This document shows positions 1-13,131 of a stretch of 64,000 nucleotides of DNA, piece after piece. Every line of letters starts with the position of its first letter. Within the stretch, counting starts at the first letter, position 1. The DNA is from Oryzias latipes (Eukaryota; Chordata; Actinopteri; Beloniformes; Adrianichthyidae): the NCBI RefSeq assembly GCF_002234675.1, contig NC_019871.2, positions 14,354,331-14,418,330 on the forward strand, read 5' to 3'. The notes under the pieces were generated by a model, which did not search any database, was not told where the DNA came from, and saw only the letters and a list, made by a program, of their open reading frames with translations. A program made the translations under genes and the position numbers.

Positions 1-1990
1 ACTCTTGATTCCTCCATCTGTTTTTCCTCTTTCCTTTCTGTCCCCTTTTTTAAACGTTCTGCTATAACTTGTTTTGGCTCCATGTCACACTATATCCCCC
101 TCTGTTAAACTCTTTTGAAAATGTATTTCATTCTCCTTCTCCGCTCTTTGAACCCTTGGTGCCTCATCATCCATTACATATACATACGTGGAGAGAAAGA
201 GAAGGAGACATTAATTTACCCAGTTTCTTTAAATATTCATTTCCGTCTGTCTGTGAAGTGTTTAGAAGGGTTTCCTGTTCCCAGCCCTCCAGCTTCCTTT
301 AGAACCACCATGTAGGAAGTGGCAAACCTGTCAATAGTTCCTGTGACTGACTAAATTGCCTCCTTATGAAAAATGGTACAAAAAAAGTTGTAAAAAAATG
401 AAGGTTGGTTTATTTCTGGATTTAGTTAAAAGTTAGATAAAATGGAAACTATTACCACACACTGTACATTATTTTAGACAATCTGCACGTTAGTTTGTCC
501 AAACATTTCAACAAAAAAAACACAAAGACACACTTAAGTCACATTTGATTAATTATAACAGAGTGATTATGAACTAAAGTTGAGTAGAGCTTGATTTATT
601 GCCTGAAAAGGAGCAGAAAGAAGCAAACCTATATAATCCTACCCTACTGAGTAAATTCGTTTTGTAGTTTTGCATAGTTTTCATGAAAGCTGTTCTGATC
701 AGATCAAGTGCAGAATTTTTTTCAATTAACAAAATCAAGTGCTTCTTGATTATCTTCAGAAAACATTCTTTCATTACCTCAGTAAACAGTAACATAAATC
801 ACACATCATGTAACAGACATGTAATACTCATTTATAATAGTCAGAATATGATTTCATATTCATCCATAAATCATCCCTAAACATTGGAGATCAAGTTCTC
901 AAGTAACAAAATTGAGTGCCTACTGATTATCCCTTGAAAGAATTCTTATATCTTTTCAGTAAACACTAATGACTCACACTTTAGGTAACCAATATCTAAT
1001 AATCATTGATTAGACAATTATAATTAGATAGTCAATGGGCATGTTGGAACTTCACAACATCTCTTGGCAAGCAGCTTTTAGCAATTTTATCCTAGCATGT
1101 CAACAGATTAGACTAATAGATCAACTTTACATAAAATAAAAACAGAGATTCGGAAAAAAACTTTTTTTTCCCACAGATTGCATCTTAGGTCAACATTTAG
1201 TTCATTGTGTTTTTATTCAGCGTCAGTTTTTTTTACATAGGTGCTTCAATCGCCGAGCCACAAGCTCCCAGCTCTGCTCCATTCCAGTGCATCCACTTGC
1301 AGACAACTAGATCAATGTTCTGACATCGCTCGCCTTTTTTGTTGCACCAGTAATGTCATGTGGGGTAGTTAGGGGGGTGTAAGCTAGTGGGAGAGAGTGT
1401 AAACAGAAGGAAGATGGGGGCGAGCTTTCTAATGAAGTACTGCAGAATATGTACAAGAAAACAACACAGGTTTTTGATTTCAGCATAGTCATAATTAAAA
1501 GACCACTGGGACAATAGATAAAAAAAAGGTTTAGAGTGGGACTTTAAGGTTGTAAAATGATCTAAAATTCATTGATATGACTGACTCATTGCCAGAAAAT
1601 ATAATTGTATCTCTCTGTTCATAATTCACCTGTATTAGGTCAATTACCTTGTTGAAATAGAATCTGTGTCTACCTCAGATTGCAGTTTCCCACGATAAAG
1701 CCTGCAGTGAGTAAAATAAATAAAGCTAACAAAAGCTGGATGCTCTCTAACAATGAAGCTTATACTACGAAACAGGGCTTGGTTTAACTTTTTTTTCTTT
1801 TGAGGGGGTGATATGAGGTTCAATGCATTTTTTTTGTACAAAGAAAACCTTTTAATGACTGCCACTGACATGTCCTCCTGAGTGGGTCATTTTGACACCA
1901 CACACAGGCTACCTGTGTGCAAAAAAGTGAACCACCAAAAATTGAAACTCAAACCAATGGCAGTAAATGACAAAATAAAAAATAAAAAAA
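1..1990. other. Gene-free AT-rich DNA
   Basis: No open frame here resembles a known protein, and the frames present (under 80 residues) have low-complexity AT-driven composition. No tRNA, splice-flanked exon or full repeat unit was recognised. The stretch could be intergenic or intronic. Confidence 0.5.
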
Positions 1991-1994
1991 ATAA

Positions 1995-2256
1995 ATTTAT
2001 ACTGTATTCATCCCTCAATGGGGAAATTCTTCTCCGCATTTGACCCATCCCCTGGGGGAGCGGTGAGCTGCAGCTGAACCGCGCTCGGGAGGCAGTAGTG
2101 TTAAGGGTCTTGCCTAAGGACCCCCACTGGGTGATGTTAACTGCCCGCCATTGATATGGTAATTGCCCCCCAGTACCATTGCTTATTCCCCTCCGGGAAT
2201 CGAACCCTGGATTCCTGCATGGTAGCTTGTCACCTTACCAACCGAGCCACCCAGCC
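1995..2256 (-). repeat. tRNA-derived SINE, minus orientation
   Basis: Read on the minus strand, the element begins at about 2256 with a tRNA-like head: an A-box-like TGGCTCGGTTGG and a B-box-like GGGTTCGATTCCC are visible at the expected spacing. It is followed by a body with the fish-SINE-like segment CTTAGGCAAGACCCTTAACA and ends near 1995 in an A/T-rich tail. The head is not a functional tRNA: the acceptor ends do not pair convincingly and the anticodon arm is degenerate. Known of the class: pol III-transcribed, mobilised in trans by a partner LINE. A smaller related fragment may lie at 23440-23600. Confidence 0.7.
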
Positions 2257-2260
2257 TAAA

Positions 2261-5200
2261 AAGTCCCAAGAAGAAGAGAAAACAGCAAATCACAAAACAA
2301 GCTGGAAAAATAAATCAAGTCTCCAAGCAGAAACACTGAAGTTGATTTGACCTCCAAATAAGCAGCACTTAGAACGGCATGGTTTTTTAGATGGATTGGC
2401 CTGTATTTGTCTCTGGGTCTCTGTGAGTGTATTGTTGCATGTGATAGCAAACAAACCAATAGAAAGTGTATAGTCATGCGCATTTGCCCCTTCCTCAAAG
2501 TCTGCAGGGTTATGTATAAGGCAACCAAAGACTTGAGTCCTTACTCAAGCTGAAGACTTAAAAAATCTCTTTTTCTTAAAAAACAAAACAAAAAAAACAA
2601 CAATTTGAAATATTGTTTAACTTCCTGGTTAAGGGTGTCTATCTCAATTCTGGTTTCTATAGGTCCACGTTGTATATGTTAATATTGTGAATATATTCAC
2701 CCTTCCTCCTGCTGTTGAAACCATTGTTAGTGATTTAATAGAGTGAACCCTCCCAGCCTTGAGTTCCTGAACAGCTTCCTAAATAAATTAATTCAAATGG
2801 ATTTTGTGGGATGTTTATAAGATGTGTTTTTAGTGTTTTCATCCTGTTACCAAGACACAATCAGGATGTCTCTCACCCTTCAACCTTAAACATGATACTG
2901 TTTCATGATAAGTTAAAATTATAAAGTAATGTGCATTGAGTTCTCTCTGCCAGGTAGCTTTAAAATGAATGTGGACACCTGCAATAGAGCTCAGCAGGCT
3001 TTCTTGATGTCCCTTAAGTGTTCATTTGAAAACGCTCCATGGCCTTTTGGCTGGCTTTTCTCTCCTTCCTTCCTACTAGCTGTTGTTGCAATTCTCCAAA
3101 TGTGAGGTACATGGTAACTCCACTCACTCATAGAATGTTCACACAAAAACACCTGAGTCTGACTCACACCAGGTTTGGGGAATCTGCTCCTTCATGTGGG
3201 GGTTTTCTTTTTTGATTTAAGGAAAGACCATGCTTCCAGTGAGGCACTGAAGTCAGTTGGACATCTGGTTGTCTGTAAATTATTTGAAAAAGCTGCATTT
3301 TGAATGAAAGTTAAATTTGTGTTACAGTAAAACCAGAGAAAGGTAAACATGAGCAACGGGGAGAGGAAACACATCTGCTAAAAGAATAAAAGTAGTCCTA
3401 CAGCAGGTCATAAGGAATATTGTATTTCAAGAAAAACATATTTTTCGAAGTGTCAAACCACAAGCTGCCAAAACTTCACACATAGAAACCTAGAAAATAT
3501 GAATGAACATGAGTTCCACTTGGTCAAAATACGGTCTACTGTTTTTTTAAATTTAATTTATAACCACAAAAGGGAATCTTGGTTTTCTCTCAAATCTATT
3601 GTTCCAACAGATATGTCACTGTTGTTGATTTTAAAAAGACAAAAGTATTCAGGTGGTACTTAAGCCCCCACATGGTTTGACCTAATCAAACAGATCCAAA
3701 ATACTGTTGTGTACATTAATGATTTGCACATTTGTCTTGTTTCACAGCATAAAGAGAGACTTGTCAGCAAGGTATACTAATCCCCCTGATCCCTCAAGAA
3801 ATTTATGATAGCTTATTTTTTCAGCCTTTGGGGAAGTTGTAAAGAAAACATATTGCTCCAAAAAAATAATAAAAAGAAACATGAATGATTTACAAATAGT
3901 GGTCTAGAGGCTCAGAAGTACAAAACTTTTCTTTTGTTGGGGAAAAAAAAAACTCTTCATAGAAAAATATAAGTGCAAGAACCCACAACATGAAATCTCC
4001 TCCCTTGTAAGATGACATCATTTATCTGATATAACATTGATGAACTATCATGACAAAAAAATATGGGATCTTCAAAGATGCAACAAACCTGAAGTGTGTT
4101 GTTGGAAAAACTTTAACTTTGAAATTAGGAGTACATTTTACAGGCCTTGTATAAAGTTAGCTCTTTTGTTGAGTTAGCTATCAGTCATCCATTGCTAGGT
4201 TTAATAATTTACAGACTGGAATTTAAGAATATTGCTTCATTTCTGTGGTTAGAATGATGACGTCATCTGGTAATCAGCATTCTAGGAGTACTTCCACTTA
4301 GCTTGAATAATTTTAACTCCTTTTTATTCCTATTCAAGTTTTGGATTTATTTGTCTTTGGAAATTTGTTTTTCTTGTCAAATATAAAGACAACAAAGCTA
4401 CTTTGAAACATTTTCCAATCCAGAGGGGATAGTTTCCTATAAGTCAAAGCTTCCCAGTTTGCATGAAATCCCTTATTACTTGTTAAAAACACAACAGTGG
4501 GGAAACACATTGTAATATTTTGACTTGATGCTTTTAGTCAAAAGAAAAAAAGAGCAGTGGAGGGAGAAAGGAGGGGATGAAGAGTCAGAGGTGTGGAGAA
4601 GAGAAATTGTTAGATCTGGCTCAGATCTGAGGGGAAACGGTAGCTTGGGCCGGACAAAGTCACAGATGTTTTAAAATATTTTTCTAATCTAATAGCCAGG
4701 CTTTCTATGTCCTCTCATTTTTCTTTCATTTATTTTCTTTTCCTTCTCTCACTTTTTCAGGAGGGAAACTGGAAATGGTCCAGGGTATATTAATGCATCT
4801 CAGGAGCACCATGTTCCGCAACTCCTCAGCAAGGATCCTACCAGTTCATGTGCTTGTTATCAGCCCTGTTTATGTGAAGAAATCAAAATCTGAAATAATA
4901 AATAAACACAGCAGGATTAATCGTCAGGGATGCACATCATCGCCTTTCACTCAATACAAGTTTGTGTGTGGAGTCAGCTTGCTCTGTCTGTGTGTTTCTG
5001 GGTATTTTGCTAAAATTGTCCCACACCTGTAAACAAAATATTAAAAAAAAAATCCAAAAAAAGAGAAAGTATATAGAAAGGCATCACCACTGGGTAAGAT
5101 GAAATTCAAGGATTTAGTCACGATCTTTTCAAGATTTTTGCGCTGGGAATGTACAGTTATAGGTTGCAACAGAGGATACATTTTAGACCACACTTCAGGT

Positions 5201-5928
5201 CTTAAGTGGTTTCCTTTGCTTGTTATTCTCTTCCTAAATCAGATCTTCCTGTCTTCCTCCCTTTTGTTGCATGACATGAGGGAGTTTTTGTACCAGGCAG
5301 TGACCACACTGCAAAACATTGATAGCTTCTGCAGATTAAATTGATGCACAGGAGCTAATCTTTTTCCACAAAATAAAACAGAAGTTATAATCATCTGATT
5401 GAACCTTTTTCTTTTTACACAGTAGAGAAGAAACCAAGGCCACATCCTGTTAAAACCCCTGAACACAAAAGCTGGAAATGTATTGGGAGATTAGAAATAC
5501 ATGTTGAAGCTCAAAAGGAAAGAGTGTCCATTGTTGTAAAATGGCACGAGTGCTTAATTGCATCCAAGTGATCTTGGATTCTTCTGTAATTGCCTATTTG
5601 TTAAATAAGTTTAGCCAATGGATGTTGTGTAATATCTTACTTTAAAAAAAAAACGTTTATTTTGATCCATAGCCTAAAAAACATTTCAGGTGCAAATTTC
5701 AAGTTGTGAACAACATTACACTTAGAGGATAGGGAAAAATGAGGCTAACTTGGCTTAAGCTTCTAAAACTCAGATCATTGATGTCCTTCATCTTCTGTTC
5801 TTTTCCGTGTTCCTCCATGTGCTGCTAAACATCTGGAGAAAAGTGATATCCTAGGAGTAAACACTTCCCTTGCCATCTCTATTTCTCTTCACTCACTGAC
5901 CCTTGAGTCAGTGATTCCATTCTCTTTT
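2261..5928. other. Gene-free stretch
   Basis: I see no supported exon, RNA gene or recognisable mobile element. Sequence is AT-rich with scattered A and T runs. A polypyrimidine tract ending in CAG at 4741-4760 looks like a splice acceptor, but the sequence after it gives no family-like translation. Confidence 0.45.
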
Positions 5929-6100
5929 TTAACCCTTGTGCTATCCTAGGCACTTTAACATTGGGAGTTGGGTCATCTAGACCCACTAGACAGTGCTCTG
6001 AACCTTTTTTCTTGAATGATTTGTGAACCCCACTGGTGTCCATGGATTACGTGAAATCTTTCCACCTTTTATCCACCTTTGTGGAATACACATAAATTTG
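5929..6100 (+). mobile_element. piggyBac-like MITE fragment
   Basis: A TTAA at 5929-5932 is followed at once by CCCTTGTGCTATCCT, and then by a segment containing GGGTCATCTAGACCCA (an inverted repeat in itself). This combination, a TTAA target and a terminus starting CCCTTG, recalls small non-autonomous piggyBac-type elements common in teleosts. No matching opposite terminus is seen downstream, so the copy is probably truncated at its right end. Family assignment is from recall of the motif, not from alignment. Confidence 0.5.
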
Positions 6101-9100
6101 AGTGACAGAAAACTGTGAACCGATGGGTTTGTTTGTATTTTAGATAGAGATAGATTTTTCTGATTTAAAAGTTCATTGTAAGTTTGTACAACACTTACCA
6201 ACACTTTGTATATTCTCAACATGATGTTTTATGAAAATTCAACCTTGTGGATCAATAGTTTCTTCTGTTGTTTTTTTTTTTTACTGTTGTAGAGTCAATT
6301 TGCTTCTCTTTAAAACAGTGTCCCATGAGCAAGGAATGTGCATTTGTGCGGGTGGTTGCACTAATAATTGAACACTAGTAGATCTTTACAGCCAGAACCC
6401 AACAGCTTATGTTTCTGCTGCCACTTGTTCATTGCTGTTAGGTAGAATGGAAGCCTGGAAAAACAAGATAAAACAAGACATTGTTCTATTACTTAAGTCA
6501 GCTGACCTGCTTTTGTTTTCCCCTAAATTAATCCTACTTGAGCGTCCATCTGCAATATATATAGCCTGTGTTTTTCTGGGGAGGAGGATGCCACCCGGCT
6601 CCATCACATTGCCTCCACCAAGATGCTTTTCAGACAAAAAAGTGTTTTCCACATCTTCTCCAAACTGCCAAAAACTCCTACGACCTTGTCATAGCCCCTT
6701 GTAGTACTTTATGACAAAACAATGATGCAATTAACATTTTAAATCTTGGTTGACGATAGAGGCTTCTTCCTTTCTGAAGAGTTTGATTACATATTTTAAG
6801 GTGTAAAAAAATGTTTAAGGTGCAGAAAAACGTAGTGTAGGAATGAATGTAATTTAATTTGAAGCTGTGACTCCATCTGCATTGAGAGGCAGCTGTAAAA
6901 ACACAATTTTTCTTCCTTAGGCTGCAAAGAAACAGTAGGAGGGATGATAGAGAGAAAGCTTTAAATAAAGACACGGCATAAAAGAATAAAAAAATAAACC
7001 AAGTACAGTTGGTTACCAAACTGTTTAAATTGGAAGCTCGTTTGATTAAGATGGAATCTGGAGCACATATTTTTGCAACTAAAAAAATAACTTTGTCAAG
7101 GTGTATTTGAGGAAAAAATGTGGTTGTCAGTAACTTTTAATCTGCAACATTAAACCCACATGCAGGCTGAGACACAGATGGTCTGAGTGGACCTAGCTGA
7201 GTTAAGGGTCATTGTCCTGGTTTGGGATTTGTCTGTGTTTGGCCGGCCTTCCTGGTGGTGCACCTGCTTAACTCTGTGACCCAGACATAAATTTTTGCTG
7301 ATTCAGTCTAAGCCAGTATCTTTGAAGCTCAGAGAAGAAATCCAAAACTTTTTGCTATCTGTTTTTTGTATTCCAGACCAAAAAAAAAAAAAAACAGCAC
7401 CCCTCCTTTTCAGCACATAACTGCAGGATTCATTCACATCTGTTACAGTGATTTGGGACTCTATCATTTTATTGTCTGACACACACTATATGTATCGAAT
7501 TGCAGTTTAGTGTACTTAAGGGGCTAGTATGATTAAACACTGTTTCCTTGTCCAGAAAGGGATGTTTCATAGCCATTAAGGTGTCTTTGACCCCGATAGT
7601 AGAAGTGATGCCTTTGATTTTCTGCTGCAGGTTTAACTTGCTGGTTCTTGAATCAGGTTCTCGTATCCACCTTTTGTTTGCTTTTAGCTTTACTTCACCC
7701 GTTTGAGAATTGGCAAAACAATACAGTTCATTTTTTAATGACCTTATCTGTTCATTTGATGAGGAAATGAAGACAACATGTGAAGCTTGGCTTCTAGGCT
7801 TTGTCAAGCTCACGTGCTATTATTTTTAAAGTTTTACATTTTTTTCTTCATTTTATTTACTGTAAAGAGTCTAATATAATTTTTGACAGAACCTTTCAGT
7901 TTTTAGAAAGCAAAGAAACCACAATTACAAGGACTGATTCAACTCAACCTTATTGACAAGCTTTGGTTTTTGCACCGCATTCATCCAGATTTGGACTCAC
8001 TGCATCTAAATCATGAAACATCTTGGGGTATTTGAAGTTTGAAAGCCAAATGCTCTCCATCCACTGCTGTATATGAACTGCGTGTGGGCTGCACAGAGGG
8101 TTTAGTGGCAGGTAAGAAAACAGTCTGCAGGGGACACCAGGGAGCATCCAGGCTGCCTGCATCTCTGTGCGTGTGGGTGGGACGAACAGCAGCCCAGGCC
8201 CTGTCACTCCTGTCAACAATCAATCTGCACTGCACTGAACCAGGAAGCAGCTTTACACCTCCATGACATTGCTCATTTTTGACAGTTACAATAAAATGAA
8301 ATGTTTTTAATGCTCCAAAGTCCGGCTGCAGAAACATTTACAGCATCTGTAATCTTTGTGATTGGGATCTATTTTCTTAAACACAACTTTGACACCTGAT
8401 TTATCGAAGTTGGATTTTGTTTATAGCAACTGTAACTATATTTGTAAAAGTCACATTGACTAATTTAATTGAAAAAAATTCTATTTGGATTATTGATTGG
8501 AGTAATTGTTGTAGGATATTTAAGTGTAAATATTTTAATTTTATTCTTTTTACAGGACGTTTAAAGTAAATTTGTAAATATTGAAATGGAAAATCAGCCT
8601 TGAGTACCGGTACTTTAATTTTGTATACCACTCTATCTTAACTTTGCTTAATTTCTGTGTCTTTTGAATTGCTTAATAATTTTTATCCAAACAACTAGAT
8701 TTTTAACTTTGCTTGTCTCTTGGGTTTTGAATCAGTTTGTTAGTCCGTATGTGGTCTAAAAGCAATGGCAGCACGTTAAGGTTTAAAAGGCTGTTAAATG
8801 TAAGACGAGTGGAAGTTAGTTTTTATTTGTATTTATTCTTGGAAGTGTTTTTATGCTTACATGCTGTATAAAAAACCCACCTTTTTTATACTTTATATGA
8901 GTGACTAAATTCTCAGAGATCTATGTCATTTTTCCTTGCAGTATCTTGTAACCTCAAAAAAACACTGACACTGCAGCAAAAAAAGAAAAAAAATTCAAAC
9001 GACTGTTGCTATAAATTTTCAGAATAGTTTATACAACCGTTTAGTTAAAAAGCATCTTTTCTCTCACCTTTGTGAAAAAAAGCTTGCGCTGTTCTGACTC

Positions 9101-11560
9101 CTCATTTGTTGTTGGTTTTGCTCCACTTGAGTTTGCCGAACATAAGAACATTTCAAAAGTTAGACAAATATAATTATAAGTATAACTTCTATTTGAAATG
9201 ATGGTGTTTTTATACAAAGTAAAATCACTACATGTTTTATAAAGCGCTTCTAGTCAAAAATGTTATGTGGTAAAGTTTAGGAAGGTGTAGTTCAATTTCT
9301 CCAGCCACACCCAGGCCTGATTACAGCCTTACCTGCTCTTAGTCATGACCAGAATATGACCATAATTTAGACATAATGCTGCAACTTAAAACATTTCGAG
9401 GCAAATAATATTTATCTGGAAATGGAAATGAAGAAAATTTGAAATAGTGGTAAAACATATCAGGAGTGGGCAGTTGGACCAGTTTACAAAAAAAGTGTAG
9501 CGATGACAAATCCAAAAAGTTTCAAAATATCTCCTAACAACATCCAGAGAACTCCAGGCCTCACATTACTAGGTTAGGGTTAGGAGAGATTCAATTTTCC
9601 TGCAATGCGTCCTGTTGATTTGAATATTTTTCCCCTTAATGTTTATTATCCTAATTTTCAATGCTGCAATTGTGAAAGAGTCAGGAAAAGTTAGAGTTTG
9701 GGGAAAAGGCCAAACCCTCTATCAGCAGAAAAGAAAAAAGTTTACAAATCGTTTTTAATCTTAAAAAAAAAAAAATGTCAACAATGGATGATTTAAACAC
9801 ATTTATTTGCTGAGGATATTGTAAAGAAATCCACACAACAAATTTTCGATTACTGCCAGGATACTAGTTATTGAATTTGTATGTGTTAATGTAACTTTTA
9901 CTACAGTTTCTGAAAAGAAATATTATGATTTTAGTAAAAAACCAAAAAAAAATAAGAATAGAACCACAGCTATAGCTCCCATGCCGATTAGTTAAGATGA
10001 GCCACATCATCACTTGGTTAAAAGTGCATTCACAGAGGGTTGTGACCAACTGCTGCTCCGTGGCTTTTTGCACGATTCATGGATTGAAAGGTGTTCCTGT
10101 GGCTTTGCTGGGTCAAGGCCACTGTTAGCCTCAACCAGACTGCACATGCATGACAAGATAAGGGAATACCTTGTCATCGGGTTTAACTGCATTACCTCCA
10201 AAGCTTTACAATCTGAGCCCTTGTGCAAGGAACAAGAGAGCAGAGATCATCCTGTTGAAACGTGAAGATCCACAGTGCAAACTGCAGTTGCAGGTCAAAA
10301 CTGAAATCTTCCTGTAACAATGGAATAGAGAACCAAAAACCATCAGGGTAGAATGTCTCACCAGTCTGATCTTGAAAACTTTGCAGGATCTGGTTACTCT
10401 TCGCTTGGCAGATAGACCACCTGGGAACACTAGGTGTTTTGCTCTTTTTTTCTATTAGTTTTCATCAATCGCTCATCATTTTTGACCACAGGCATTCATC
10501 TGAGCAATGTCTCACCTTTGGGAAAAAGCTGCAAAATCTTTGTTATTATTTTAAGAAATACCTGTCCAACTTTTGTAAGTTGTCAGTGTGGTAGCATAGA
10601 AATAAGTTTCACCTGTCATTCTGTCTTTTTGTTTCTCTGTTGTCTGAAAACAAAGCCACAAACTAATTGGCACATTTTCTGTTTGTTGTTACACAAATAA
10701 AATGTTACAATGCATTTCATTTGCTGCATTGCTTGTAGCTATAGCAACCTTTTGGGATCAGTTATGATGATGAAAAATACAGTTTTTCAAAAGTTTTTTT
10801 TGCGACGATTATTTTATTGACCAAAGCCTGCACTGACTTTTCACGTGTTCTTTTCTCTGTTGTCTTTGGCTTTTATCAAGCATCACATTGTTAGCTGCTT
10901 TATTTCCTTTAAAATGCAATATTCTGTTATATATTTTTAAACTGTTTATTTGTTCGATTATAAACTTGCCCATGATGTAATTTCCCCTTTGTCGGTGAAG
11001 AGCAGATAGATTTGAGTCAGTTAACAGAATCCATGGAGACTGTTTCTGCTCAGAGAGTACAAAATCACAGATGTAATGTGGGTTTGCATCATATCTTGTC
11101 GGCATTCAACCTCAGTTAGGTGTGTAACGTAAAAACCCACTCTGATATAAATTGTGTTTTTGTTCATGCTCTTGTGGCATTTTTGTCATGATGGAGGGGA
11201 TGTATAAAGAAAATTAATCTTAAAATTGCATTTATTCTGATCGTTGTGAATTAAGAGCAGACCAAAAAAAAAAAAGATTGTAGCAAACTGTAGCAAATTT
11301 AGAATGAACTGCTGCCCATCGGCAGAAAGTGTGTTACTAGAAAACTGCCCAGGTTTTTTTTATTTAGGCTTAAAACTGCATATTAAAAATTTAAAGACCA
11401 TTGGGGATGCTTTGAAAACAGATCAACATTTGACTGGAGGGGAACTTTAAGGGCAGTACATTGATCCATAAACCACACCAGAAAATCTATCTAAACTCCC
11501 GATTTGTTGACACTGACGAGTAACGTTATCTGAAGCTGTACACATACAATTTGTCAACAT
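6101..11560. other. Gene-free region 3' of bmp16
   Basis: No supported gene or complete repeat. The blocks at about 6410-6700, 7930-8340 and 10000-10300 are less AT-biased than their surroundings and lack simple repeats. They could be conserved regulatory DNA of bmp16 or unrelated single-copy DNA; composition is the only evidence. Confidence 0.4.
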
Positions 11561-11731
11561 TTTATTTTTCAATTCATATTTTGGGTTTGTTTTCAGCTAC
11601 ATGATGGCGTGTTAGTGATGTCACTTCACATGCAATCATCGGGCTCCACGTTCACAGCCGCATGAACTGGAGGTAAAGAAAAGCATGCATGCAAGGAGCA
11701 ATAAGAGTGTCATCTGATGCAGTTTGCTCTG

Positions 11732-13131
11732 TTTATTGGAGGTATATTGTCAGACATTTTACAAGCTGATGCTTAAATCGTAAATGTTTCCATTCAGACA
11801 TAAAAATGCAACACTGAAAAACTAAGCTCACCAGAGAACATATTCAAAGCCTCATGTCTGAAAGGCACTAAAGTGCCAATTTTATTATCAGCCTTCCTTT
11901 TTTTTCTGGACACACGCAGACAGAACTAGAGCAAAGACACCTGTTGTTAAACATTTCAGTAGCTACAATACGTTTAGGTTCCAACTGATGTGTTAGTTGA
12001 GCTTCTAGAGGTAATACCACTTGTGTCTGTCGTCATGTGTTTTACACCAAATACAGAAAGTTACACAGACTATTCATTCAAAACACAGAACACCAATATT
12101 GATGGAAGGCTACAACAACCTGTTTGTTTTTGGCAGCAGGCTTGCAGTTTGCTGGATGCTCCGATGAGTGCAGGTATTTTAAATATGGTCAAGATTAAAT
12201 ACAACATATTGCTGCTTTTTAAATACAGCGTGTGTCTTTTAAGTTAGAATTCAGTGAAATTATGTTGAATCACAATACAACCATTACATGAATTTTTTTT
12301 TCACATCTGCAAAAGAAATTTACAAAAAAAGGTGTCCTTTTTTAAATAATAATGATAGTAATACATTCAAATAATAGCATAATATTCTATCAACATTATT
12401 GTTGTTTTAAATAGATTGGGATGTAGTGGTTGCTCATGAGGGACAGTCTGTCATTACATTAGCTGTCACAAAAAGAGACAAACCCTTATTGTCAGTTCAA
12501 ATATTGCAGAAACAACACTGTTTAATAAAGTTTGGCCTCCATACTGGTCCCATTGTCGTAATGTCCATCAGAACAACACAGATTTGCTTAAACTCTGAGC
12601 CTATAATGTTTTTTATGATACTTTCAAGTGTTTACCACTTTAGGTGCCTTCCAGATAAGTAAGACAGGGCCTGAAGAATAACAGACATTTTTTATGGGGG
12701 GGGGTGGGGGGGGGGTGGGGGGGGCATCTGATGTTAAAGAGCTGGGTTGCCATGAAAGAATAAACAGCCTGTGGGATGATGATGTAAACAGCTGCAGCCT
12801 CACCAAATGGGAAAAAGAAAATAACTCTTGGCAGTTTACTTAAGTTAACACTATTTCAGCTTCCTCATGTCTCCCTGTCCTTCTGTCTAGTCCTTTATCT
12901 TCCTCTGTGCCAGCTTTGTGATTTATCCTAATGATTTTCCTTTTTTTGACTGACCTTTTGCTCCTAATATTGGTGATTTAACTGCTTTATCTACCCCTTG
13001 CCTCATTCCTCTCCGCTGATGTTTCTCATGGTGCGACGTTTGTCTCCATCAGTCTCTGCCTGTTTGCAGTTTTCTGGCCGCTCCTGACTTTCTCTTTCCG
13101 TTGCTCTTCTGTGTTTGTCTTCCTTAACCCT
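11732..13131 (-). other. bmp16: Probable bmp16 3' UTR
   Basis: This is the sequence downstream of the bmp16 stop codon on the minus strand. AATAAA signals in transcript sense are at 11886-11881 and 11737-11732; no earlier AATAAA was seen between the stop and 11886. In transcript sense it holds a C-rich run (complement of 12696-12724) and a short perfect hairpin at 11864-11877. BMP2/4 genes of other vertebrates also have 3' UTRs of around a kilobase. The true end is unproven. Confidence 0.45.
12696..12724 (+). repeat. Poly-G tract, G9-T-G10-T-G8
   Basis: The plus strand carries an almost pure run of G broken by two T. It meets the simple G-quadruplex pattern on the plus strand and would be C-rich in the bmp16 transcript, within the presumed 3' UTR. 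Length is likely variable between individuals. Confidence 0.9.

Noticed and set aside
2190..2256. tRNA gene
   Set aside because: A- and B-box words are present, but the acceptor stem and anticodon arm do not fold and the sequence continues into a SINE body.
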